Assembly: GCA_020850595.1 (NCBI GenBank)
Contig: JADZEK010000014.1
Coordinates: 1-64,000, forward strand
DNA length: 64,000 nt
DNA from: Anaerolineales bacterium
Lineage (GTDB): Bacteria; Chloroflexota; Anaerolineae; Anaerolineales; UBA6663
Direction of reading: 5' to 3'
Shown: piece after piece, positions 1 to 11,523 of the stretch
Position numbering within the stretch: the stretch's first letter is position 1
Layout of the letters: every line of letters starts with the position of its first letter
Translations under genes and position numbers: made by a program
The notes under the pieces: model-generated
What the model saw: only the letters and a program-made list of their open reading frames with translations
Told to the model about the DNA's origin: nothing
Databases searched by the model: none

Positions 1-59
1 CTCCTTGTGGGAGACAGCATGCAGCCATGAGCGGCTGAGCGCCGCAACCGTATTTTTCG

Positions 60-115
60 TGTTCGCGATGTCGTGAGCCTTTTCCGAGCTATTCATGTTC
101 GCGATGTCGTGAGCC
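60..115 (+). repeat. 20-bp direct repeat, two copies 36 bp apart
   Basis: The 20-mer tgttcgcgatgtcgtgagcc occurs exactly at 60-79 and again at 96-115. The intervening bases are unrelated apart from ttccgagct, an echo of which (tttccgagcc) recurs near 473-482. No array continues beyond two copies, so this is not a CRISPR. Confidence 0.8.
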
Positions 116-118
116 CTG

Positions 119-391
119 ACAACTAAGAACTTCTGCTACTCGGGATCCAAGTGGGGCATCACCAACATTAGCGTGACTACCGGTATCTCCAACGTCGATC
201 CGCTGTTCTACTATCAGGGTATCGTCAACAGTTGGGATCAGTGGGCCTCCGATGGAGCGTTTCACACATCGTTCCGGCAGGGCCGGTTCGATAACTGTCT
301 CCCGGTCTGGGGCTGCATTCGTGCAGACTACCCATCCGTTACCATCTCCGCAATTTACACGGGAGGCAATATTGTCTCTACCGGCTGGTAG
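119..391 (+). pseudogene. Possible 3' fragment of a secreted protein gene
   Basis: The frame from the stop at 116-118 to the TAG at 389-391 encodes about 90 residues rich in Tyr, Trp, Phe, Ser and Gly, the style of an extracellular protein C-terminus. The only usable start is a GTG at 173, with no Shine-Dalgarno sequence, and the frame is closed upstream by stops at 110 and 116. I do not recognise the family. Either this is the tail of a truncated or frameshifted gene, or a chance open frame. The opposite-strand frame over the same bases looks less protein-like. Confidence 0.3.
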
Positions 392-649
392 AATAAACGC
401 CGGATCGAGACCCATTATCCGGTGGGATAGTAGAACACGCCCGCCAAGCTAGAGAGGGGATCAGCCTAGCTCTTTCCGAGCCGGGCACAACTAAAGAGTC
501 CGGGTACAACAGCTAACAACTAAGGCGCAGGTAGACATTGTCTTCCTACGCCCTACGATTAGGCCAACGCTGCAATGTGACCTTAATATCACCCATAGGT
601 ACATTTCTAGGCTTGTAGGTGTCGAACTAATCGAGCAAAGGGGAGTGTT

Positions 650-934
650 ATGCGATCATTCACCGTGCGACTGGTTGTCTGTTTAGCTTTGACATTGGTT
701 ATCGCGATGACGATAGCATTGTCAAATGGGCTTGATCCATTCTTGGCCTTCAAGAATAGCATAGGGGTCTCGATCGTTGCTGGACTCACATTTGCTATTG
801 TGTCAATGGGTGGTGCATTGGCCGAACACAGGGGATACTCTTCATGGCTTGGTTTATTGGCGACGCTTACGCTGACCGTCTTTGGGCTGTTGCTCTTGTT
901 GCTACTCCCAAACAGAGGCTCCAAAAGATACTAA
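650..934 (+). CDS. Small hypothetical membrane protein (94 aa)
   Basis: The 94-residue product has three hydrophobic segments (about residues 5-25, 33-53 and 66-88) and a basic C-terminal tail, so an inner-membrane protein with three helices is expected. The ATG at 650 is preceded by AAAGGGGAG at a good distance, which supports a real gene. No family is recognised. Its base composition is AT-richer than the genes downstream, like the whole 1-960 segment, so it may have been acquired. It is transcribed towards the convergent minus-strand operon ending at 1016. Confidence 0.6.
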   Translation: MRSFTVRLVVCLALTLVIAMTIALSNGLDPFLAFKNSIGVSIVAGLTFAIVSMGGALAEHRGYSSWLGLLATLTLTVFGLLLLLLLPNRGSKRY

Positions 935-1015
935 ACAGCCCCAATCGGTGGTTCTACACGGCATAGTGATGAATTGACTGCCCGTCATCATTATCGGCGG
1001 CCGACTGCCCTCTGC

Positions 1016-1933
1016 CTACTGCCCGACGACGGTGACGTTCCAGACCGGGACTTCGGCGGGGAGGGACTGCACGGCGGTGATCTGAACGCCGCTGAAGAGG
1101 TCGTTGAGGCCGCCCGCGAGCGACTGGAAGGGGGTCGTGGGGATGGCGACCCAGCCGAACGGCAACTTGCCCAGGTCGAGGGCCTGGACGGCGGCGGCGC
1201 TGAGGCGCAGCGGCGCGCCGGGGGTGTCTTGCCAGTCGAACGTGGCGGCGAAATTCAGGTTGCCCAGGCCGCCGGCGCGCCCCCCGACGACCACCTGGTC
1301 CTCGCCCAGGAGCCGCACCTTGCCTTCGGTGATGTCGAGCGGCAGCGCGGGCGCGATGGTCTGCGCGAAGTAGGCGCTGATCTGCGGCTCGGTGAACTGC
1401 ACGGTCGCCGCCTCGCCCGGCGGAAGGTCTTGCAGGGTGGCGAGCATGTCGGCGAACTGCGCGGCCAGGCCCGCGCTGAGGGAGGTGTCGGGCTTGTTCA
1501 GGGCGGCGATGGCCGCGCCGCCAAGCACCGCGCCGCCGGAGAAGAAGCAGGCGGCGGTGACGAAGACCATCACGCCGACCGTGACCAGCAGGCGCTGCAC
1601 GGCGGCGTAGCCGAAACCAACGTTGGTGGTGGTGTTCGTGACCACGTCGCGGCCCACGATGTCGCGGCCCGCGGTGTTGGTTTCGTTCCGGTCGCCGGCG
1701 ATCACGTCGCCGCCGACGCGGCCGCTCACCGCCACGGCCGGGCGCGGCGGTTCAGGCGGCGGCGTGAGCGGCGCGACGGGGCGGGCCGAGGGCTGCGTGC
1801 TGGGCGGGTCGGATGCGCGGGTCGGGGGCGGCAGCCGCGACGGCCCGGTAGGAGGCGGCTCGGGCCGGGTGTGCGGTTGGGTCGCCGGCTGCGGCGGATC
1901 GCCTTCGGGCGGGGGGGCCGCGGGCGGGGTCAT
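1016..1933 (-). CDS. Pro-rich, GD-repeat, single-pass membrane protein (hypothetical)
   Basis: The 305-residue product starts at an ATG one base after the cdd stop (TGAGATG), so it is translated with the operon above it. About the first 70 residues are Pro/Thr-rich and disordered. Next comes a short beta-type repeat of the form G-D-V-I-A-G-D-R / G-R-D-I-V-G-R-D, then a hydrophobic membrane helix near residues 115-140, then a globular domain to the end. Motifs like GxDxxxGD are known as low-complexity beta repeats in many bacterial signalling and conflict proteins. The C-terminal domain is not recognised. The longer frame upstream is a shadow of cdd. Confidence 0.6.
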   Translation of the reverse strand: MTPPAAPPPEGDPPQPATQPHTRPEPPPTGPSRLPPPTRASDPPSTQPSARPVAPLTPPPEPPRPAVAVSGRVGGDVIAGDRNETNTAGRDIVGRDVVTNTTTNVGFGYAAVQRLLVTVGVMVFVTAACFFSGGAVLGGAAIAALNKPDTSLSAGLAAQFADMLATLQDLPPGEAATVQFTEPQISAYFAQTIAPALPLDITEGKVRLLGEDQVVVGGRAGGLGNLNFAATFDWQDTPGAPLRLSAAAVQALDLGKLPFGWVAIPTTPFQSLAGGLNDLFSGVQITAVQSLPAEVPVWNVTVVGQ

Positions 1934-1934
1934 C

Positions 1935-2354
1935 TCAGGCCAGGTCGGCGGCCCCAAACGAGAGCGGCAGCAGCGCGGCGACCGTGGTGCGGGCGCAAAT
2001 CTGGCCCGCGCCATCGGTGATAAGCACCTGGGCGTGCAGGCCGAACTCGGAGAGCACCTGGCGGCAAGACCCGCAGGGCGCGCCGCCGCCCTCAGTCGCC
2101 ACGGCAATGGCCACAAACTCACGCTCGCCCTCCGAGACGGCCTTAACGGCGGCGGTGCGCTCGGCGCAGATCGAGTCGCCATAGGCGGCGTTCTCGACGT
2201 TCACGCCGTCGTAGATTTTGCCGGAGGCGGTGAGCAGCGCCGCGCCGACGTGGTAGCCCGAATAGGGCGCGTAGGCCCACTGGCGGGCCTGGGCCGCGCG
2301 CTGGGTCAATTCGGCTTCCTGGGCGGGCGAGAGCGGCGCGGGTTCAGTCGGCAT
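1935..2354 (-). CDS. cdd: Cytidine deaminase
   Basis: Deaminates cytidine and deoxycytidine to uridine and deoxyuridine in pyrimidine salvage. The 139-residue length fits the homotetrameric Cdd family. Visible motifs are the substrate-binding NVENAAYG, the zinc and proton-shuttle motif CAERTA and the second zinc motif PCGSCRQ, so all three Cys ligands and the catalytic Glu are present. The ATG at 2354 overlaps the upstream CBS-protein stop by 11 bases, giving translational coupling; a longer open frame upstream lies inside that gene and has no such support. Confidence 0.95.
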   Translation of the reverse strand: MPTEPAPLSPAQEAELTQRAAQARQWAYAPYSGYHVGAALLTASGKIYDGVNVENAAYGDSICAERTAAVKAVSEGEREFVAIAVATEGGGAPCGSCRQVLSEFGLHAQVLITDGAGQICARTTVAALLPLSFGAADLA

Positions 2355-3720
2355 CGGTGGGTTCTCCAGAGGCGGGGTGGCCGTTGGCCTGCCCGTTGCC
2401 GTTGCGGCGCGGCTCCGGCGCGGCGGGCGGGGCCGCGGGCCGGCGCAGGGCGCGCACCTTGCGGATGCGGCGGCCGGTGACGCTGAGCACCTCAAACTCC
2501 ACTGCGTCGGTGCTAACCTTCTCGCCGGGGGTAGGCACGTGCCCAAGCTGGCCGTAGATAAAGCCGCCGAGCGAGTCGCTCTCGCCGCTAGGCAGCGCCA
2601 GCGTCAGCCGGTCGTTGACCTCATCCAGGTCAATGCGCGCGTCGAAAACGTACTCGGCCTCGCTCACCCGCTCAAACAGCGATTCCTCGTTCACGTCGTA
2701 CTCGTCGCGGATTTCGCCGACGATCTCTTCCACAATGTCTTCGAGCGTGACAATGCCGGCCGTGCCGCCGTACTCATCCACCACCACGGCCAGGTGAATG
2801 CGCTTGGCCTGCAATTCGGCCAGCAGTTCGTCCACCTTCTTGGTCTCAGGCACAAAATAGGCCGGGCGTAACAAGGCGCGCAGGCTGCCGGCCTGATCGT
2901 TGTCGCGCCAGGCGCGCAGCAGGTCTTTGGCGTAGAGCAGGCCGACGATGTTGTCTATGTTGTCCTGATAGACGGGGATGCGGCTGTGCCCGGCGGTGAG
3001 GGCGGCCTCCACCGCGGCGGGCAGCGGCGAGGTCACGTCGAGGGCGAGCATATCGGTGCGCGGGACCATGATCTCGCGCGCCAGGGTGTCGCCGATGGCG
3101 AAGATGGAGTAGATCATCTCCTTCTCCTCCTCTTCGATCACGCCGCCCTCTTCGCCCGCGTCCACCAGCGTCTTAATCTCTTCTTCGGTGACGAACGGCA
3201 CCTGCCGCCCGGCGATGGGCCTGGTGATGCGGCCGGAGACGAAGAGCATGAAGCGCACCAGCGGGCCGAGCAGCCATTCCAGGGCGGCCACGAGCGGGGC
3301 GAGGAAGATGGCCCACTGCTCGGGCGAGCGCATGACCCAGGCCTCCGGCAGCAGTTCGCCCAGGGTAACCACCAGCAGGGCGGCCAGCAGCATGACCAGC
3401 AGCAGGGCCACCGGCCCCGACTGCCCGCCTAGCCAGGCCCAGCCATTGAGGGCGGCGGCCAGGCTCGGCTCGACCAGCACAGCCAGCAGCCCGGCCGCCA
3501 AGAAGCGCGAGGCGCTTTGCACCAGGCGCACGGTGGCGATGAGCGGCGTGGCGTCTTCGGCCACGCGCAGGGCGCGCGCCGCGCCGCCCGAGCCGCTGTC
3601 GCTCAGTTGGCGCAGGCGCGCGCGCGAGGCCCCCACCAGCGCCGCGCGGGCCGCGGCCAGCAGGCTGTTGAACAGCAGCAGCCCAACCAAAATCGCGTAA
3701 CCAGTCGTCGAACCAGACAA
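2344..3720 (-). CDS. CNNM/HlyC-CorC family protein (DUF21, CBS pair, CorC_HlyC)
   Basis: Membrane protein of the CNNM/CorC family, linked in other bacteria to divalent-cation (Mg2+/Co2+) efflux or homeostasis. The order is a DUF21 transmembrane region (about residues 1-190), a CBS-domain pair (about 210-330) with the characteristic VPRTDM stretch, and a C-terminal CorC_HlyC domain (about 345-430). Start chosen is TTG at 3720: it has GGGGAG six bases upstream and lies two bases after the glmU stop. It sits between glmU and cdd in one operon. The role in this organism is inferred from family only. Confidence 0.88.
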   Translation of the reverse strand: MSGSTTGYAILVGLLLFNSLLAAARAALVGASRARLRQLSDSGSGGAARALRVAEDATPLIATVRLVQSASRFLAAGLLAVLVEPSLAAALNGWAWLGGQSGPVALLLVMLLAALLVVTLGELLPEAWVMRSPEQWAIFLAPLVAALEWLLGPLVRFMLFVSGRITRPIAGRQVPFVTEEEIKTLVDAGEEGGVIEEEEKEMIYSIFAIGDTLAREIMVPRTDMLALDVTSPLPAAVEAALTAGHSRIPVYQDNIDNIVGLLYAKDLLRAWRDNDQAGSLRALLRPAYFVPETKKVDELLAELQAKRIHLAVVVDEYGGTAGIVTLEDIVEEIVGEIRDEYDVNEESLFERVSEAEYVFDARIDLDEVNDRLTLALPSGESDSLGGFIYGQLGHVPTPGEKVSTDAVEFEVLSVTGRRIRKVRALRRPAAPPAAPEPRRNGNGQANGHPASGEPTDAD

Positions 3721-3722
3721 GG

Positions 3723-5099
3723 CTAACTCCCCGCTTGTTTGAGTTTGCGAATGGCGCGCGCGGGCACGCCCACCGCCAGCGTGTCGGGAGGCACGTCTTT
3801 GGTGACGACCGCGCCCGCGCCGGTGCGCGCGCCCGCGCCAATGCTGACAGGCGCGACCAGCAGGGTGTCGCTGCCGATGAAGGCGCCCGCGCCGATGACG
3901 GTGGGGTTCTTCTTGACCCCATCGAAGTTGCAGGTGATCGTGCCCGCGCCGATGTTCACCTCCGCGGCGATGGTGGCGTCACCCACGTAGCTGAAGTGGC
4001 CCATCTTGACGCCGGGGCCGAGGGTGGAGTTCTTGACCTCGCCGAAGTTGCCCATGTGCGCGCCGCGCTCCAGCCGCGCGCCTTTACGCAGGTGGGCGAA
4101 CGGCCCCACGCTGACGTCCTCGGCCAGCGCCGCGCCTTCGACGACGGAGGCCTCCACGCGGCAGCGATCGCCGATGACGCTGTCGCGGATGATGGTGTTC
4201 GGGCCGAGCACACACTCCGCGCCGACGGTGGTGGCGCCCTGCAAGTGGGTGTTGGGCAGAATGACGGTGTCCGGCTGGAGCGTCACGCCCGGCTCGATGT
4301 AGGTGCTGGCCGGGTCGGCCAGGGTGACGCCGGCCAGCATCCAGTGGGTGTTGGTGCGGCGGCGCAGGGCGGCTTCGGCTTCGGCCAGTTGGGCGCGGTT
4401 GTTGATGCCGATGGCCTCGGCCGGGTCGTCGGTCTGCACCACGGCCACGCGCTCGCCGGCGGCCACGGCCAGGCCCACCAGGTCGGTCAGGTAATACTCG
4501 CCTTTGGGCGAGAGCGGCAACCGCGGCAGGTGCTCCCACAGCCAGCCGCCGCGGAAGCAGTAGGCGCCCACGTTGACTTCGGTGAGGGCGTACTCGGCAG
4601 CGGTGGCCTGGTGGGCTTCCACCACGGCCAGCAGTTCGCCGGCGGCGTCGCGCACGATGCGGCCGAAGTCGCGCAAGGGCGGGGCGTCCACGCTCAGCAG
4701 GCTGAAAGGGCCGGGGTTGGCGCGCTGGACGGCGACGAGGGCTTGCAGCGTGACGGCGGTGAGCAGAGGCATGTCGCCATAGGTGACGAGCACCAACTCG
4801 GCCGCGCCGCGCAGCGCGGCGGCGGCTTGCTGGGCGGCGTGGCCGGTGCCGAGCGGCGCGGCTTGCTCGACGTAGACGGCCGCCGCGCCCAGGGCGGCGC
4901 GCACAGCGTCGCCGCCGTGGCCCACCACGAGCACCGGCGGGCGGCCGCTGACGGCGGCGGCGGCGGCCACGGCGTAGGTGACCAGGGGCCGCCCGCCCAG
5001 GGGGTGCAGCATTTTGGGCAGGCGCGACTTGAGGCGCGTGCCGAGGCCCGCGGCCAGGATGACGGCGCCGAGGCCGCCGGAGGTAGGAGCAGCAGACAT
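3723..5099 (-). CDS. glmU: Bifunctional UDP-GlcNAc pyrophosphorylase / GlcN-1-P acetyltransferase
   Basis: Makes UDP-N-acetylglucosamine for peptidoglycan and other envelope polymers by acetylating glucosamine-1-phosphate and then uridylylating it. The N-terminal nucleotidyltransferase shows LAAGLGTRLKS and the GDMPLL metal site. From about residue 250 a left-handed beta helix of hexapeptide repeats follows, with the acetyltransferase His in KMGHFSYVGD and the NIGAGT turn. Length (458 aa) is typical. It is the first gene of a four-gene minus-strand operon; a 7-bp hairpin lies upstream at 5199-5215. Confidence 0.96.
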   Translation of the reverse strand: MSAAPTSGGLGAVILAAGLGTRLKSRLPKMLHPLGGRPLVTYAVAAAAAVSGRPPVLVVGHGGDAVRAALGAAAVYVEQAAPLGTGHAAQQAAAALRGAAELVLVTYGDMPLLTAVTLQALVAVQRANPGPFSLLSVDAPPLRDFGRIVRDAAGELLAVVEAHQATAAEYALTEVNVGAYCFRGGWLWEHLPRLPLSPKGEYYLTDLVGLAVAAGERVAVVQTDDPAEAIGINNRAQLAEAEAALRRRTNTHWMLAGVTLADPASTYIEPGVTLQPDTVILPNTHLQGATTVGAECVLGPNTIIRDSVIGDRCRVEASVVEGAALAEDVSVGPFAHLRKGARLERGAHMGNFGEVKNSTLGPGVKMGHFSYVGDATIAAEVNIGAGTITCNFDGVKKNPTVIGAGAFIGSDTLLVAPVSIGAGARTGAGAVVTKDVPPDTLAVGVPARAIRKLKQAGS

Positions 5100-5198
5100 C
5101 AGGCTATGCCTCGCGGGAAAGTAACGACCACGCGGCAGTAAATGACCCGCCGCGTTGCCCTAAACCGATTGAGACCGATTGCCGGAAAAGGCTGGGAA

Positions 5199-5215
5199 CC
5201 GATACGCTGTATCGG
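5199..5215. other. Short perfect hairpin between tRNA-Gln and glmU
   Basis: The arms ccgatac and gtatcgg pair perfectly around a 3-nt loop. It lies between the tRNA 3' end and the glmU start, both on the minus strand. It could mark the end of the tRNA transcript or be part of the glmU leader; there is no U tract on either side. Confidence 0.4.
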
Positions 5216-5298
5216 GCGCTGAGGGGGAGGCTCGTCTGGAATTGCAGGCATACGCGCCAACGACACGCCGACCGTACGACGGCGAAGTACCGATCAGG

Positions 5299-5370
5299 CT
5301 GGGGCGCCTGGACTCGAACCAGGATTCACGGATCCAAAGTCCGCCGTGCTGCCAATTGCACCACGCCCCA
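5299..5370 (-). tRNA. tRNA-Gln (anticodon TTG)
   Basis: Read on the minus strand the 72-nt sequence folds as a full cloverleaf. The 7-bp acceptor stem is TGGGGCG with CGCCCCA, the D arm GTGC/GCAC, the anticodon stem GCGGA/TCCGT with loop CTTTGGA, and the T arm CCTGG-TTCGAGT-CCAGG. The anticodon is TTG, reading CAA, and the discriminator base is G, as expected for glutamine. CCA is not encoded (the next bases are CCT). Confidence 0.95.
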
Positions 5371-5486
5371 GGGTGGTGAGAGTGCGGGAATGATTATATC
5401 ACGGGCAGGCGGGGAGATTGAAAGGGGCCAAATGGGCCAGTTGCGGCGAAGTACCAGGAGGGAGGGCACTTGGGGCCTCAAGGGCC

Positions 5487-6581
5487 TCAGGAGCTGGGCT
5501 TCGGCTTGTCGGACTTGAACAGGCCGCGCTTGGCGGCTTCTTCAAAAGAGAGCGTGCCTGAGCGGTCGTCGCCCAGGTCGCCGTGATCGGCTTCCTGCCA
5601 GAAGGCAGCCGCCGCGTCGCTGGTGACGGTCTTGGCGGCGTCATCCAGATGCTGGAGTTCGGCCTCGGTGAGGGGCGGCGCGGGTGGGCGCGGAACCGGG
5701 GCCTGCCCGCGCAAGGGGCCGGTGTCGGGCGAGCGCCGGCGCAGCGGGGCCGTCACGCGTGGGTCGGGGACGATGGCGGCGGGGGCCGGCTCGGTGGGCG
5801 TGGGGGCCGGAGTCCCTCCGATCAGCAGCAGCAGTTCCTCGGCGGCTCGGCGGCCGGAGCGCATCACCGGCCCGATGTGCGCCCCGCCCTGCCCGCCGGC
5901 GTAGAACACCAGCAGCGCATGGTGTAAACCGACGCGCAGGCCATAGAGGTCATGAGCCGGGCCTTCCACGAAGGTAAGGCTGCTGCCGCCCGGCCTGCCC
6001 AGCGCGGCGCTGACCTGGCGGCCCGCGGCCACGACTGTGAGCAGCGGGGCGGCCAGCGCGGCCAGCGGCAGCGCGGCCAGGTCGCCATCGGCAGCCACCA
6101 GCGCGGCGTGGGCGTCAAGCAGCACGACCACGGCGGCGGCCACCTCGCGGCGCAGGCGCGCCAGCGCGGCGGGCAGGTCGTCGGCCGTGTCGGTCGGCGC
6201 GGGGGCGGCCAGGCGCGCCCCCAGCAGGCGGCGCACGCCCTGCAGAAAGTCTTCCAGGCTGAGCGGCTTGGGGTAAAAGGTGGCGCCCGCGTCGGCCACC
6301 TCGCGCCGGGTGATCTCGTCGGCGTAGGCGCTGATGACGATGAAGGCGGCGTCACTGCTGGCGCGGCGCAGCTTGTGGATCAGCTCTAGCCCGCTGATAC
6401 CGGGCAGGCGCAGGTCGGTGATGAGCAGGTCCACCGGCTCGCGCCGCAGCTCTAGCTGGGCCTCTTCGGCCGAGGGCACATCGAGGATGACGCTGCCGCC
6501 GCCCAGCGTGCCCAGAGCGGCGCGCAACATGCGGCTGATGTCGCGCTGGTCATCCACGATGAGGATGCGCGGGGCGGGCAT
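5487..6581 (-). CDS. Response regulator with a C-terminal Roadblock-like domain
   Basis: The 364-residue product opens with a receiver domain: acidic DD after ILIV (about residue 10), phospho-acceptor Asp in LLITDLRLPG, Ser in VISAY and Lys in YPKPLS. After a Pro/Ala linker, residues about 150-260 form an alpha/beta domain that loosely resembles Roadblock/LC7 proteins; this is a guess. The tail (about 290-364) is Pro-rich and acidic. There is no DNA-binding domain, so output is probably protein interaction. The ATG at 6581 lies 6 nt after TACAAT without a Shine-Dalgarno sequence; a TTG at 6596 is the alternative. Confidence 0.75.
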   Translation of the reverse strand: MPAPRILIVDDQRDISRMLRAALGTLGGGSVILDVPSAEEAQLELRREPVDLLITDLRLPGISGLELIHKLRRASSDAAFIVISAYADEITRREVADAGATFYPKPLSLEDFLQGVRRLLGARLAAPAPTDTADDLPAALARLRREVAAAVVVLLDAHAALVAADGDLAALPLAALAAPLLTVVAAGRQVSAALGRPGGSSLTFVEGPAHDLYGLRVGLHHALLVFYAGGQGGAHIGPVMRSGRRAAEELLLLIGGTPAPTPTEPAPAAIVPDPRVTAPLRRRSPDTGPLRGQAPVPRPPAPPLTEAELQHLDDAAKTVTSDAAAAFWQEADHGDLGDDRSGTLSFEEAAKRGLFKSDKPKPSS

Positions 6582-6587
6582 AGGGCC

Positions 6588-6593
6588 ATTGTA
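6588..6593 (-). promoter_or_regulatory. -10 box for a leaderless regulator mRNA
   Basis: TACAAT on the minus strand is followed by exactly 6 nt and then the ATG at 6581. The transcription start would fall on or next to the A of the start codon. No Shine-Dalgarno sequence or clear -35 is seen. Confidence 0.45.
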
Positions 6594-6645
6594 CAACGGA
6601 GAGAAAAAAGACAGAGAAAGAGAAAAGGCGGGGCGGCAGCCGCGC

Positions 6646-6680
6646 GAAAATCAATCGGCCCGCCGGTTGGCTGGGGGCCG
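6646..6680 (-). terminator. Likely terminator of the first peptide-ABC operon
   Basis: Just after the oppF-like stop (minus strand) cggccc and gggccg pair around a 13-nt loop and are followed by ATTGATTTT. The stem is short, so it is a moderate rather than a strong intrinsic terminator. Confidence 0.45.
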
Positions 6681-6708
6681 TTGAAGTTTCAGGGGACGGG
6701 CGCCGGGC

Positions 6709-7728
<1,020 letters not shown>

Positions 7729-7766
7729 GGTGGGTCCTTTAGCGCAAGCGCACTAGGCTGGCCGAC

Positions 7767-8213
7767 TCACTTTTTGGTCAGCGAGATCAGCACCCGCACG
7801 CTGGGCGCGTCGCCGGGGACTGATTGGATGGTGATGGAGATGTTGGCTTCGGGCCGCGAGCGCAGCAGCGTGATAGACTCGCCGAAGGCCGCGTCGTTCT
7901 TGTTGATCTGCTCCCAGCCTTGCGCCACGAGTTCGCTCTGGTAGTACTCCACGGCGGCGTCATAGGCTTCGTCGGCCTTGTAGGCGATGTAGGTGCCGTC
8001 GGCGGTCACGGTCAGGTCGTAGGCGCCCGCCAGGATCGGCACGTGCTCCGGCACCGCGATGCCGGTCGTGGGAGTCGCGGCCGCGCCGCCGCCGGTATCG
8101 CCGCCGCCGCCCGAGTCGCCCCCGGCCGGCGCGTCGCCGCCGCAGGCGCTGAGCAGCAGGCTCAGGCCCAACCCCAGACCCACCCCCCAACGCAACCACT
8201 TGGCCGACGACAT
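7767..8213 (-). CDS. Small lipoprotein encoded inside the peptide-ABC operon
   Basis: The 148-residue product has a lipoprotein signal peptide ending in LLLSAC (lipid Cys about residue 24), a Gly/Ser/Thr linker, and a compact domain of about 95 residues with an alternating beta/alpha pattern. The ATG at 8213 has GGAGG nine bases upstream; a GTG at 8228 is less likely. It sits between the D and F ATPase genes of cassette 1, an unusual place for an extra gene. The family is not recognised. An outer-face accessory to the importer is an inference from position. Confidence 0.75.
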   Translation of the reverse strand: MSSAKWLRWGVGLGLGLSLLLSACGGDAPAGGDSGGGGDTGGGAAATPTTGIAVPEHVPILAGAYDLTVTADGTYIAYKADEAYDAAVEYYQSELVAQGWEQINKNDAAFGESITLLRSRPEANISITIQSVPGDAPSVRVLISLTKK

Positions 8214-8237
8214 AAACGGCGCCTCCACTCGGCGGGC

Positions 8238-9302
<1,065 letters not shown>

Positions 9303-9360
9303 GAGCACCTTCCTCGCTGAGGACGCGGCCGGCCCAGGCGCCCGGGCCGCGGAATGGAGG

Positions 9361-10281
9361 CTAGAGTTTCAGGCGCGGGTCGAGCGCATCGCGCAGGCCG
9401 TCGCCGACGTAGTTAAACGCCAGCGAGGTCAAGAAGATGCACAGGCCCGGGTAAAAAGCCAGCCAGGGCTGCTGCCACATGCGGTCTTGCACGTTTTGCA
9501 GCATGTTGCCCCAGGTGGGCACCGGCGGCTGAATGCCAAAGCCGAGAAACGACAGCGCCGCCTCCAGCACGATGACGCCGCCCAGGCCGAGCGTCAGGTC
9601 TACGATGACGGGGGCCATGGAGTTGGGGATCATGTGGCGGGTGATGATCTGCCAGTCGCTCATGCCCAGCGCCTTGCAGGCCTGAGCAAAATCTTGCTCG
9701 CGCAGGCTGAGCACCATGCCGCGCACCAGGCGGGTGGAGCCCATCCAGCCGAACACGATCAGGACAAACGAAATGATGATGGCGCTGGACCATTCGCGCG
9801 GCAGGCCGGGGATGTTCAGCCCGCGCAGCATGGCCGAGAAGAACAGCAGCAGCGGCAGCGTGGGCAGGGTGAGCATGAACTCGACGAAGCGCTGGATGAG
9901 CGAATCAACCCAGCCGCCGTAGTAGCCGGAGACGGCCCCGACCACGACGCCGACGGTTTCGGAGATCAGGTTGACGGTCAGGGTGATGAAGAGCGACAGG
10001 CGCGCGGCGTAGAGCAGGCGGCTGAACACATCGCGGCCCAGGTCGTCCAGGCCGAGCAGGTGCTGGCTGGTGGGGTCGGCGAACTGCGGGCCGAGGTTTT
10101 GCTTGTAGGGGTCGTAGGGCGCGAGGACCGGGGCCAGGATGGCCGCCAGCACGAAGATGACGATGAGCACCAGCCCGGCCACGGCCAGCTTGTGGCGCAG
10201 GAAGCGCCGGGCCACCAGCAGCCACTGGCTCTCTTCTTGCGGGGTGAGCAGGGTTTCAGATTGCAGATCGGTAACAGCCAT
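9361..10281 (-). CDS. Peptide ABC transporter permease (OppC/DppC type), cassette 1
   Basis: Inner-membrane permease with a first helix near residues 35-55 and five further helices. The DPP permease loop is visible as QEDFAQACKALGMSD, the EAA contact site for the ATPases, and the periplasmic segment HLLGLDDLGRDVFSRLL is the classic OppC signature. Length 306 aa is typical. It follows the B permease by 19 bp and precedes the D ATPase. Confidence 0.93.
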   Translation of the reverse strand: MAVTDLQSETLLTPQEESQWLLVARRFLRHKLAVAGLVLIVIFVLAAILAPVLAPYDPYKQNLGPQFADPTSQHLLGLDDLGRDVFSRLLYAARLSLFITLTVNLISETVGVVVGAVSGYYGGWVDSLIQRFVEFMLTLPTLPLLLFFSAMLRGLNIPGLPREWSSAIIISFVLIVFGWMGSTRLVRGMVLSLREQDFAQACKALGMSDWQIITRHMIPNSMAPVIVDLTLGLGGVIVLEAALSFLGFGIQPPVPTWGNMLQNVQDRMWQQPWLAFYPGLCIFLTSLAFNYVGDGLRDALDPRLKL

Positions 10282-10299
10282 GAGCGCCCTTGCCCCCGG

Positions 10300-11424
<1,125 letters not shown>

Positions 11425-11475
11425 GGCCGCGCTCCTACCCCTTGGCAGACCGGGCGAGGCTGGGCGGCCCCGCCC

Positions 11476-11509
11476 CTTCAGCGGGGGCGCCGGAGCGCCC
11501 CCGCTGAAG
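11476..11509 (-). terminator. Intercistronic stem-loop after binding protein 1
   Basis: A perfect 15-bp stem (cttcagcgggggcgc and its complement) with a 4-nt loop cgga lies between the binding-protein stop and the B permease. There is no U tract. Such hairpins typically protect the 3' end of the abundant binding-protein message or cause partial termination, so that less permease is made. Confidence 0.75.
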
Positions 11510-11523
11510 ATGGCTAACCGGTA

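Larger units (their letters stand above)
1..649. other. AT-richer 5' segment without a complete gene
   Basis: This stretch is clearly less GC-rich than the rest of the window. It holds a 20-bp direct repeat (60-79 and 96-115) and one reading frame on the plus strand (119-391) with protein-like composition but no convincing start. The octamer acaactaa recurs at 119, 488 and 515. I see no RNA gene. It may be the decayed end of an accessory element; that is inference from composition only. Confidence 0.5.

Noticed and set aside
89..415. 108-codon minus-strand frame in the first 500 bases
   Set aside because: No Shine-Dalgarno sequence, and the composition is less protein-like than the opposite strand; probably a shadow of the plus-strand fragment.
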